Source: Varanus komodoensis (Eukaryota > Chordata > Lepidosauria > Squamata > Varanidae). From it: a stretch of 64,000 nucleotides of DNA. This document shows, in pieces, positions 50,901-62,900 of the stretch. The notes under the pieces were generated by a model. The model worked only from the letters and a program-made list of their open reading frames with translations. It was not told where the DNA came from and made no database searches. The stretch spans positions 431,857 through 495,856 of the forward strand of contig NW_025336009.1 in NCBI RefSeq assembly GCF_004798865.1, in the 5' to 3' direction. The position numbers were made by a program, and so were the translations under genes. Each line of letters starts with the position of its first letter. The stretch's first letter is position 1.

Positions 50901-53900
50901 GAAGCAGGGGGCGGGGCCACCGGCCTGAGGGGCTGATAAGGCGCGTCCCTTGTCTGCGTCCCTTCTTTGTGGCCCGGGCTGCCCGGGGACTCCCTTCCCT
51001 GGGGGCTTGGCTCCCCTCCAGTTTATTTTTTTTCTTTTATCCTTGTGTGTGTGTGTGTGTGGGGGGGGGTTGTCTGGGAGAGCTGGGCGAGTGAGGAGCA
51101 GAGCAGCGCAGGACAGACAAGGCGGGGGACCAAGGCAGGGCCTCTGAGGGGTTCCCAATGGCAGACCAGGAGACGGCCCTGGCGGGAGTCACGGCTTTTG
51201 CTGTCCGCTGCGACAGCTGCGACACGTTCGCCCTTCTTCCCCAGGAGAGGCAGGGCTACACTTGCCCTGGGTGCAAGCGGGTGTCCCTCCTGGAGGAGGA
51301 GGTGCGGTGCCTGAGGGCCGAGAGAGCCCTCCAGGCCCCCCGGGAGCAGCCCCCCTCTGGACAGAGGGTCGAGGGAGAGGCCACAGGAGGAGCAGCCCCA
51401 GAGACGTGGAGGCATGTCACCCTCAGGAGGGGGAGGCCAGCACGGCCTCCTCCTTCTCCTGCACCAATCTGGAGCTGGGAAACAGGTCCTCTCCGCTTGG
51501 GGAGGCTGGGGCTGATGAGGCCTTGGGGGACCAGCAAGACCCCCCCAGCCTGGGGCCATATGTGGCAAGGGGGCCACTGCAGAGAGGTGAGGGCCAGGGC
51601 ACGGCTGCCCACCACCACGAGCAGATGGCGGTGGGTGATCATCATCGGGGACTCTCTGCTGAGGGGCACTGAGGTGGTGGTGTGCCACCCCGACCTTGAG
51701 GCGAGGGAAGTCTGTTGCCTGCTGGGCACATGCATCCGGCATGTGAAGGACAGAGTAGATCATCTTCTTTACTCCGAGGGTCACCAGTTGCTTCTGGTGA
51801 TTCATGTGGGTATAAATGATGTAGCCAGGCAGGGTGTGGGTGGGATCATCAGGGATTTCGAGGCTTTGGGGAAGAAACCCAGGGACCTTAAGGCCCAAGT
51901 GGCCTTCTCATCTATCTAACCGGTCTGGGGATCTGGGCCGGGCAGGGATTGGAGGGTCACTTCGGGTTCCTCGACCAGGGCACCTGGTTTCTTGCCAATA
52001 GACTTCTGGCAAGAGACGGTTGCACCTCCTGAGGGTGGGGAAAAGGTCCTCTGGAGCTTCGTCCAGAAGACTTTAAACTGAGCCGGTGGGGGGGAGTCAG
52101 GCCCCCCAGAAATGTGTCTGCACTGGACAAGTGTGGGGAGAGGATGAGGGCTCTGGGACCAGGGTTTTAGAGGTACTGCAGGGACTGACTGGACTCCTAA
52201 AAAGAGAGGGCTGGTATCGGGAAAGATGGGAGGAAGGAGGAGGCTGGGGACTCCAAAGAAAGGAAGCTGTAGGAAGGAGTTGAGGTGCATGTACACCAAT
52301 GCTAGGAGCAAGGGTAATAAGCAGGAAGAGCTTGAAGCTCTCCAGGGAATAAGAGGATATAACCTGGTGGGGATCATGGAAACTTGGTGGGATGAAAGGC
52401 AAGACTGGAATGTAAACATAGAAGGGTATCACCTGTTTAGAAACATAGAAACAGAACGAGTCTGAAGGGGTCTCCCGGCCCATCTAGTCTGACCCCCGGC
52501 TCCAGCCGGCTCCGCTCACGACATGCCCTCCATGTGCATGTCCAGCCTGTCTTTGAACACCCTCACCGATGGGGTCGCAATGACCTCTCATGGAAGCCCA
52601 TTGCACACCCTTGGGGTCCTGACTGTCAGGAAGTGCTTCCTGGCATCCAAATGGAACCTTGGCTCCCTGAGCTTTGCTCCGTTGGAGCGCGTCCTGCCTT
52701 CCTCTGCAGGGGAGAACAGGTCTCTACTCACGTCTGTGTGACATCCCCTCACATACCTGCATGTTGCCAACAGATCCCCTCTGAGTCTCCTCTTCTCCAG
52801 GCTGAAGAGACCCAGTTCCCTCAGTCTCGCCTCATCCCCCATCCCCTGCAAACCACCCACCAACCTTGTGGCCCTACACTGCACTGACTGTAACCAGGCT
52901 ATATCCTTTCTGTAATGAGGGGCCCAAAACTGAACACAATACTCCAGTTGTGGGCGCACCAGAGTCGTGTAGAGTGGTAGTAATACCTCTCTTGATCTAG
53001 AAGCCACACTTCTGGCTATGCAGAAGGGTGGCGTTCGCCCTCTTGACCACCGCATCACACGGCTGACTCTTGTCTAGCCTGCAGTCAACCGGCACCCCGA
53101 GGTCCCTTTCACAAGTGCTGCTCTCCAGCCACTTGTCCCCTAACCTGTACTTATGACACCTATTCCTATGCCCCAAGTGCAAGACCTTGCACTGATCCAC
53201 ATTGAATACCATCCTGTTGTCTCCTGCCCACTTCCATAGTCTGTCCAGATCCTTTTGGATCTGGATCACCTGCTCCTCAGTTGTGGCCACTGCTCCAGTT
53301 TTAGTATCGTCTGCGAATTTGATCAGCAGACTGTTCACTCCTTCTTCCATGTCGTTAATGAAAAGATTAAACAGGATCAGCCCTAGGACAGAGCCCTGGG
53401 GGACCCCGCTTGTCTCTGGCCACCATCCCGACAATTCCCCACTAATGGGGATTCCCCTCTGCTTTCGGTCAGTCAACCATGCCCTAATCCACCGGACAGT
53501 GCTTTGGTGTATCCCAAAACTGCTCAGATTCTCCACCAGGATATCATGGGGCACTTTGTCAAAGGCCTTGCTGAAATCCTGGTAAACCACATCCACTGCA
53601 TCCCCCCATCTAGCCATCTCGAAACCTTGCCACAGAATTCCACAAGGTTTGTCTGGCAGGACCTGTTTTTGCGGAAGCCGTGTTGTGTGGCTGCCAGCCT
53701 CCCTTCCCTATCTGGTATCACTAGATCTCTCGCTATTATGAGCCTTTCCATTGTTTTTCCTACAATGGACGTAAGGCTAACTGCTCTGTAATTCCCCATG
53801 TCTCTTCTACTACCCTTTTTGAAAATTGGGACCACTGATGCCACCCTCGAGTCCTCTGGAACTTCACCCATTCTCCACGAGGCCTCAAAAATAGAGGCCA

Positions 53901-56900
53901 GCGGGCGTGGGAGAACTCCTGCCAACACTCTAAGTACTCTCGGGTGTAACCCGTCAGGGCCTGGCGCCTTTGTGATGTCCAATGCCCTGAGGAGCCCCTC
54001 GACTTCAAGGGGGGTGACTCTAATCTGTGTCCCTAAGTCCCCAGTCTCATCTAATCTCCTATGCGGATATCCCCTGTCCTGCTTTGGGGAGAACACAGAG
54101 GCATATAGTCATTTACCATCTGTGCCTGTTCCCTTGCATCAGTCACTGGATCCCCTTCCTCCTTATTAATTGGTCCCACTTCCTGTCTCCTGTTTCTCTT
54201 GTTATTTACATGCTGAAAGAAGCCCTTTTTGTTGCTCTTGATATTCTTGGCAAGTCTCAGCTCATAATCAGCCTTAGCCTTGTGAAGAATCCTTCTGCAA
54301 CGGGCCTCCTCCTCCAGGTATACCCTTTTGTCTATTTCCCCCACTACCCATTTCCTACGGAGGTTCCTCTTTCGTCTAATCCCTCTAACCACCTCCTTTC
54401 GCATCCATGGCAGCACTCTCCTCCTCCTCCCCGCCTTACTAACTAGACGTATTGTCAAAACTTGCTCCTCCATAACCTCCCTTTTGAGTGTCATCCACCC
54501 CTCCTCAACTCGCTTACCTTCCAGTAACCCATCCCAGGAGACTTTCCCCAGTCTGGCCTTCAGTTGGCCAGAGTTGGCCCTCTTGAAGTCCCAGCTTCTA
54601 GTGCTCGACCTGTTGCCCATCCGCAGTCCCCTGATCTCAAAGCAAAGGATGGAGTGATCACTCGCATCCAGAGCTCCCCTAATCTGTACTTCATCTATAA
54701 GCTCCTCTCTATCGGTCAAGACCAAGTCAAGGATGTTCCCCCCCCTCGTCACCTCTCGGACCCTCTGTGTGAAAAACCCTCCCTCTATAGCTTCTAGGAA
54801 GCGACGTGACCTGGCTGTCACCACCGAGTGAGTCTCCCAAGTAATATCCGGGAGATTGAAATCTCCCATAATTATTGTGTCTCTCCCCCAAGATATCCTT
54901 AGAATCTGGTCTGTCAGGATTTCATCCAGGGTGTCAAGTTGACCTGGAGGGTGATAACATACCCCCACTGTGAGGTCTCTTTCCCTGTCAAGTTTCACCC
55001 AGACTGCCTCTACCGAATCCCCATCTGTGCTGCATTCTATCTCACTGCATCCTATCCCTTCCCTGCCGTATTAAGCCATGCCCCCCCCTTTCCCTTCCTG
55101 TCCTTTCTAAAAAGGTGATACCCTCTATGTTCACATTCCACTTAGGCTAAACATGAGTCAGCAGTGTGATGGAGTGGTCAAGAGGGCGAAGGAACGCCAC
55201 CCTTGGTTGCATAGCCAGAAGTGGCGCAGGGGGCGTGATAGACTGTTCCCTATCAACCAATTGCAGAATTCTGAGGAGGTGGGAACAAAGGCAAGCCTTG
55301 TTACACCAGAGAGAAGAAAGGCGGGGCCAGGAGAGCTAGTAAGAGAGACACCACTAAAGGATTAGCATCTGCATTGCAAAGACCTCAACAACAGAGCTTA
55401 TCTGTAGAGTTGTAAAACTTGTAGATAAGTAGCAATAAAGGACTTCAGTTGGGTTGTTTACATGTTGAGTTGCACCTCAACAGAGAATGAGGAAACTGGA
55501 CCTTTTCAGCCTGGAGAAGAAGAGACTCAGAGGGGATCTGTTGGCGACATACAGGTATGTGAGGAGATGTCACACGGAGGTGGGTAGAGACCTGTTCTCC
55601 CCTGCAGAGGAAGGAAGGACGTGCTCCAGCGGAGCAAAGCTCAGGGAGCCAAGGTTCAATTCAGATGCCAGGAAGCACTTCCTGACAGTTAGGACCCCGA
55701 GGGTGTGGAATGGGCTCCCACGGGAGGTGGTTAAGGCCCCATCGGTGCGGGTGTTCAAGGATAGGCTGGATGTCCACATGGTGGGCATGTCGTGAGCGGA
55801 GCGGGCTGGGGCCGGGGGTCAGACTAGATGGCCTGGGAGCCCCCTTCTGTCTCACTCTGTTTCTATGTTTCCCTGCACGAGCATGCCCGCGATCGCGCCC
55901 GTCTGCCCTCCATGATCTTGCTGGGGGGTGGGGGGGAGATGGCCGCGACTGCAGCTGTGCTTGGTGGGGGAGATGGCTGTGATCCTGTCCGCCTTCCCTG
56001 CACAAGTGCGCCTGTGATCGCGCCCATCTCCCCTCCCCCCCAGCATGATTGCAGACATTGTAGCATGTCCCTTGAATATGGGCATGCTCTTCCCCACTTC
56101 ATCTTGGGTGTCTGCTGCAGCCCATGTGAGTGGAGCAAACATTTTTAATTTTTAAATTATTTTTAAATTTTCATTTAATTATAATTAATTTTTAATATCG
56201 AGTGTGCATAGGAATTCACCCATAGTTTTTTCAAACTATAGTCCGCTCCCACAACACAGTGAACTGGCCCCCTGTTTAAAATGTCTGAAGAGCCCTGCTC
56301 TCTGCAATGGGAGTGGCTGTGTGGCTCTTCCCCCCTTCTCTCTGCACATATTACCTTTAGGTTCATTTACCTCAGCTTCCCACTTCTCTGGTATGGGCTA
56401 CTGGGATTTAACAGAAGTGCCACTGGAGATTGAAAAAGGGTGCCACCCATTCTCTGCCCCATCAGCCTCTGGGTGCTATAGATACCTCTGAACAGGTGCA
56501 CTTACCCAAGACCAATAATTTGTCCTGCAACTTTTCCTAGTGTCAGAAAAACAGCCACTGTGGCATTGGTAAATCCACGCAGCTTCTTTGGTGAAATCTC
56601 TCCCACATATTGAGGGTGTATATTAAAAGCAAACCCTTAAAATAAACAAAAGCACACAATGAAGAGAGAACAATCTGACATCTCTGTTGTTATCTAAGAT
56701 GAAGTCAGCACAAACTGTTTTTCCTCTCTTGCACCTGATGAACTGGCCCCTCACATGGTTCAGAACACACCCAGGTCCTGGCTCAGCAGGTCCTGGCTTC
56801 TCCCTGCGGCCCAGGCATCTTTGAGCTCGGACACTGGATGCACACATGGCTCCGCTCGGCTTGTCTCTTTATGGCTGAGCGCAACATGGAGGGGAAATGT

Positions 56901-59900
56901 AAGCGAGCCCAGAGCCTGCACAGGGAAGGAAGGGACGCCTGTGGGAGAGCCATGAATCTCACCCTTTTCACGTCCTTGAGCCAAGTGCAACCTCTGGAAT
57001 AGCTGGCCATCAGCGCCACCCCTTCTCCTTGAAGATTTGCGCTCTGTGTTGGGGCAGTTGTATTGCTGCTCTCTACTTACCAATGCCAATTCCATAGAGG
57101 AGGCGCCCAAGGAAGATCATTTCAAAGGATCTGGCCCTCTTGCTGAAACCCATGGACAGTGCCGCAGTCAGCATGATTCCATTGGTTAACATTTGACATT
57201 TTTTCCTGCAATGAAATGAGTGACCAGCAGGAGAAAAATCTTCTCATGAGTTTTTTCAAATGAGTTTTTGGGGCAATAGCATCACCACTACAATAGCATG
57301 ATATGCCCAGCCGGGAGGAGGCATCACACTGGTCTTGTGATGTGGCCTTTTACCAAGTGGAATTCAAAGAACCTTACACATGCAATACGGTATGGGGTGA
57401 GCATGCATCCTGCGAATGCTGCTGAACATCTTTCCCTGGTTTGCACCTCAAAGTACTGCAAGAATCAAATGCAGCAAAATTGTCCTGGATGAGAAAACAC
57501 ATGTAACCTCCTTGTAAAGTGATGGACAGGCAAGTACACACCCATTCAGGTTACCTTTACTTCACCCCAAACTGCCGCACAAGTGCTGATTGTATTTTCT
57601 GTGGCAGGCCCTAAAAGCTGCATATAGTAAATGAGTAAACCAGTCAACCACAAACCAGTACACGAGACATATGCAAAGCGCCTTTCCTTTATGGCTGAGT
57701 AATACCTCCCAGAACTCACATTCCCATGCCTAAAGGCAGGAATTTCAGGTATTAAAAAAATGACCCAGCTGGCAGTTTCATTTGCAGATCTGTGGATATG
57801 AGAACAGGAGAAACCTACTTTGGTTTTTTGCATGGTGAAGAATAAGCAACAAGTTTTGAATGAAGTTTTCCAACTTCCAGGGCAGGTGACTGGCTTCCAT
57901 TTCAGACATCTGGCCCTTGGAGGCCACACATACAACAAAGATGCACATACTCACTTCCTGTATTTTGCTGTAAGGTACCCACAGCAAACGCTCCCCAACA
58001 GTCCTCCGAGACCATAGACAGACACAATGGAGGACCACAGCAATACGATGGTCTCTTGAGGGAGTGGAAAGCCATAGCGATCCATCCAGGTGTCATTAAT
58101 AAATCTTTTTATATGCTGTGGACAGAAATGTATACATTTCAGTCATCCTGTTAATTCATATTTTCACAAAAATTTGCCCAAAGCGGTTTGTGACATGTGT
58201 AATGAGCAATAACAGTCACATGGAGATGGGTAGAGACCTGTTCTCCCCTGCAGAGGAAGGCAGGACGCACTCCAACGGAGCAAAGCTCAGGGAGCCAAGT
58301 TTCCATTTGGATGCCAGGAAGCACTTCCTGACAGTCAGGACCCCGAGGGTGTGGAATGGGCTTCCACGGGAGGTTGTTGGGGCCCCATCGGGGAGGGTGT
58401 TCAAGGATAGGCTGGACGTCCACATGGTGGGCATGTCGTGAGCGGAGCCGGCTGGTGCCGGGGGTCAGACTAGATGGCCTGGGAGGCCCCTTCTGACTTG
58501 CTCTGTTTTCTTTGTTTCTATGTTTCATTTAATTCAAAATGTAAAACATAATTTTAATTATTGCAAATATCAACCATGACAGCACCATACTAATTCTTTA
58601 CATCACAGTATAAATAAAAATAATTAATTTTTCTTATGTCCAGCATTTATACCATGCCTTTCTTGTAAATATTCAATGAGGCTTACTTACAGGGGCTGTT
58701 TGGTTATATGTATCTAAAACTACTGCATAAAGCAACAATGCAATCTCATCCTCTCTATCAGCAGGGTTGCCACTGCAAAGTGCCAGTTCCAGGAGGAACT
58801 GTTTGGGTTAAGTGTCCCTTTACAAAGCGAAGGGCTTGTGGACTCCCTTCTATAAGACGCTGGAGAGCAAATCAGGGAAGAACCACAGCAGCACACCAAG
58901 CCCTTTCACCCATGTATGCTGAGGATCATCTGGAGAAGCATGGGGGACTTGGGCTTGAATAGGCACAACTTCACCTATCTAGGACTTAGCTCTGCTTTCT
59001 TTACTCATTTGGAACTGGAGGTAAATGAAATTTGACCAAGTGGAAGCGCTGAACTCACAAGTAACTAGTCCACTACAATTGTTTTGTGCCGTTTTCCTAC
59101 TACTCCTGATTCTGAAACAACCTTCTGATTTGTGCTGAACCTTTTAGACACAATTAGTAACTATCCCATTGAATCCTTCTCTTTTTCTTCATAAAGGTTT
59201 CAACTAACTTCCCATCAGCATGTTCCACTGAATGCTATAACTATTTAACTACAAAACAGAAATGTCAATTAGTGAAGTCAAATTAGTGAATATTATGAAT
59301 TTATACACAGCTTGATCAAATGTCAAGTATAAGTAATATGTAAATAATCTTGTCTTATTATCAAGGGTGTTTTTATATTCTTCTTAGAATATATGCTCAT
59401 CATTTTGGAAATTGTAAGTTTATTTAGTTATGGGTGCTAGAAATTATGAAAACCTAGTCTGAGAAGGGGAAAAGGCTCAGATAAGCTTAAATGCAGAGTT
59501 CATAAAATGTGTGCAAATTTAATTAATTTGAAGAAAGATTGACTGTAAATATAAAAACTTCAGTGCAAGCATTTCACAGTATCATTGAAATTAAAATATA
59601 TGAGAACAGAGTGGGGAAATTAATGAGATAAGGATTTGATGAAAAAAATTAATGAACAATTTTGATAGACAAGCCATCATTCACACTAAAATTCAAAGGA
59701 TTTTCCAGCAGTATAACGACCAAACGGTTTATTGTGTAAAAAAAACCCCAATTATTAAACATTATGAACAGAAAGACAGTATCGAAAGATGAAACATAGA
59801 ATTGAAGAACTAAGTTTGAAATGAAAACTTTGGCCTAAAACTGTGGATATAAAGGAAAAAGCAATGGAAACATAGAGAACCTGAGTCCTCAAACTATGGC

Positions 59901-62900
59901 CCGGGGCTGGATCCGGCCCGCCATGCCCATTTGGGCCTGCCGCATACGCGCCCCACCCCGCCACCACCCGCCTCACCTCGCATGCCGGAGGCAGCGGTTT
60001 GCTTGTTGAGAGAAAACGATCTCCAAGCAAGCAAGCAAGCTGCTGCCTTGTGTGCCCGCCTCGTGGCGCAGGCCCTCCCCTGCCTGCACCTCGCCTCACC
60101 TTGCCTTGTTGGGCACCCCGCCCCCGCCCTGGCCCAGGCGCACCACCTTTCCGGCCTGCACCCAGCCCTGGCACCTTTCAACTGACCCTCTGGTGGAAAA
60201 GTGTGACTACCCCGATATAGAACAAGGGAACCCAATAGAAACCTGTTTATTTATTTGGAAATTTTGTATGCCGTCCCATTTGCATAAGCCTCGGGACGGC
60301 TTCCAACATCATAAATAAACAGTCCTACAGATAAATATATATAAAAATCTGGATTCATCCTGGCTAAAAATTTAAAACCAATAAATAATATGAACAATTA
60401 TTAAAATATCGTTTAAATAAAAAGGTCTTGGTCTGGTGCCGAAAAACAAATAACGATGGCGCCAGGTGTACCTCTCTGGGGAGCGCATTCCATAAGTGGG
60501 GCGCCACCGCAGAGAAAGCCCTCCTCCAGGTACTCACCCTCCTAATATCTTTCAAGGAGGGTTCCTGGAGGAGGGCCTCTGCCACCAATCTCAAGGGGTG
60601 GGAGGGCAAATAAGGAAGCAGGCATTCCTTTAGGTATCCAGGTCCCAAGCCGTTAAGGGCTTTGTAGGTAATAACCAGCACCTTGAATTGAGCCCGGACT
60701 TCGATGGGGAGCCAGTGAAGCTGGTGGAGGACTGGGGTTATAGGCGAGTAACGCCCAGTCCCCGTCAGCAACCTGGCAGCTCTATTTTGCACCATCTGAA
60801 GTATCCGGACTGTCTTCAAGGGCAGCCCCACGTAGAGCGCATTACAGAAATCCAACTGAGAAGTAACCAATGCATGCGTCACTGTCGCCAGGCAATCGTT
60901 CTCTAGGTGCAGCTGATGGATCAACCAAAGTTGAAGGAAAGCGCTCCTCACCACTGCAGTCACCTGAGCTTCCAAAGACAGCTCCAGGTCGAGGAGCACT
61001 CCCAAGCTGTGGACCCTGTCCTTTAGAGGGAGTGCAACCCCATTCAGGACAAGGTCCAAGTCACCTACCCTGGAGCTTGAACCACCCACCAACAGGACCC
61101 CTGTCTTGTCTGGATTGAGCTTCAGTTTATTGGCCCTCATCCAGCCCATTACCTCGGCCAGGCACCGGTTCAGTACAGCCACTGCCTCACCTGGATTGNN
61201 NNNNNNNNNNNNNNNNNNNNNNNNNNNNNNNNNNNNNNNNNNNNNNNNNNNNNNNNNNNNNNNNNNNNNNNNNNNNNNNNNNNNNNNNNNNNNNNNNNCT
61301 AAGGCCTCAGTGATACAAGGGTCATCCATGAGGCCACTCCAGGCCATCAGAGAATGAGTCAGCACAAAGCACCTGCAATATTGGTGGGTGGAAGCGAGAA
61401 AACTGAAATATTGGAAATGATTAAAGAATAAGAAATCCTCCTTCATGCTGACATGTTAGAAAGTGGAATACTATTGTATTAATCTTAAAAGACAATAAAA
61501 AGAAATAATTAAATGCATGCTGTCACAATTCATTTATTGAGAATTATTTTTCAGCCACTTTTAAGAGTCAGTCCTTCCCAAAGTGCTATTCAGGGTAAAG
61601 CAGAAAATAAAAATAATAAAATTCCATAAAAACAGCACTTACAAATAAAATAAGCACAGGAATACATTTATGAGAGCAGCTTGCAAATAGTTTACACATT
61701 CCCTTGATTGAGACCTGTAAGAATAAGTGCTGGGATTATTTTTTCAGTGACTGGAGAAGCAATTCTGGGATCAGTCCTGCAGGGCTCATTCCCAGCCTGT
61801 CTCAGAGGAAGCCATAATGGCCACTGAGTGAGCGGCTGTCCACGAATCCTGATTTTGTCCGCCAGCTCCAGAGTGTGTGCTGGTCTCCCGCTGCTTTCAC
61901 ACATCCCTGCTGGATGCCTAACGCAGCGCAGAGACAGAGCTGCTCAGTGGTACCAGAGTGTGGTGACCAAGCTGTTGGTTGGAGCAAGTTAAAGGGCGCA
62001 TGGGGCTCCCTCGCTTAACACAACTTCACCAGATCCTGTCGTTTTCCAGCACAACCCAAAGCGCTGGTTGTAGCTAGATGGCTTCTCCCCTGTGAGCCTG
62101 CCAGGGCTGCAGAGTCTTGTGGAGAGGCCTGTCTGTCAATCCTGCCAGCTTCAGAGGCATGTTTGGTGGCGACACAAAAGCAGACGTTCCATGACTGCCC
62201 ACAGCGCTCCTGAAGAAAGCTAGATTTGCTCTTTCTGGGTTATCCAGGAGGCAAAAAGCGTTTTCTTCAGACAGGCAAGTGGGTGTGCAGGCAGGCCTGC
62301 TGTGTTTCCTCCTGTTCTCATTCTGTTATTTCTGTGCTGTAATTTGTTTTAATGCATTTGTCTTAATCAAGTTTTGCTTATGCTTGTAAGCTGGGTGCCA
62401 TTTTTCTTGGCAGAATAGTGGAGTACAAGTCCAGGTGAGGCAGTTGCAGTCCTTGACTGGTGCCTGGCCAGGGTGATGGGCTGGATGGGGGCCATCACAT
62501 TGAGGCTTAATCCATACAAGATGGAGGTCCTGTTGCTGGACCATTCAGCCTTCCATATAAGTGATTTTAGCCCTGTTCTGGACAGTGTTGCACTCCTCCT
62601 AAAGGACAGGATGAGCAGTTTGGGCGTGCTCCTTGGCCCAGAACTGTCCCTGAAGTCTCAAGTGGGAGCAGTGGTGAGGAGAGCTTTCCTCCAGCTTTGG
62701 CTGCTTTATTGACTGCAGCCTTGCCTGGATGGGTAGCGCCTGGCAGCAGTGACCCATGCTCTGATAACTTCCTGAGTGGACTATTGTAATGTGCTCTATG
62801 TGGTGCTGTTCTTGAAGACGGTCTGGATACTTGAGTTGGTTCAGAACAGGGCTGCCAGCATGTTAACAGGGACCAGCAGGTATGCGCATTTAACACCAGT

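Larger units (their letters stand above)
50548..56297. mobile_element. hAT DNA transposon enlarged by nested CR1 insertions
   Basis: The left end reads catgaatcctcgaactacgg. The right end, in reverse complement, reads cagggctcttcagacatttt then aaacagggggccagttcact. The 8-bp flanks ctctgtgc (50540-50547) and ctctctgc (56298-56305) match at 7 of 8 bases. The arms at 50548 to about 50930 and 55874-56297 share repeated 'ttccctgca..gagc..gcccgtgatcg' blocks. No transposase is left. Everything between the arms is CR1 and an LTR-like piece. Confidence 0.78.

Noticed and set aside
61299-61446. Open frame to the right of the N gap as part of the L2 or as the missing TM1 exon
   Set aside because: The peptide ([19 protein letters not shown]) matches neither an L2 RT segment I recognise nor a GLUT TM1. 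It is open only by chance or belongs to unknown sequence.
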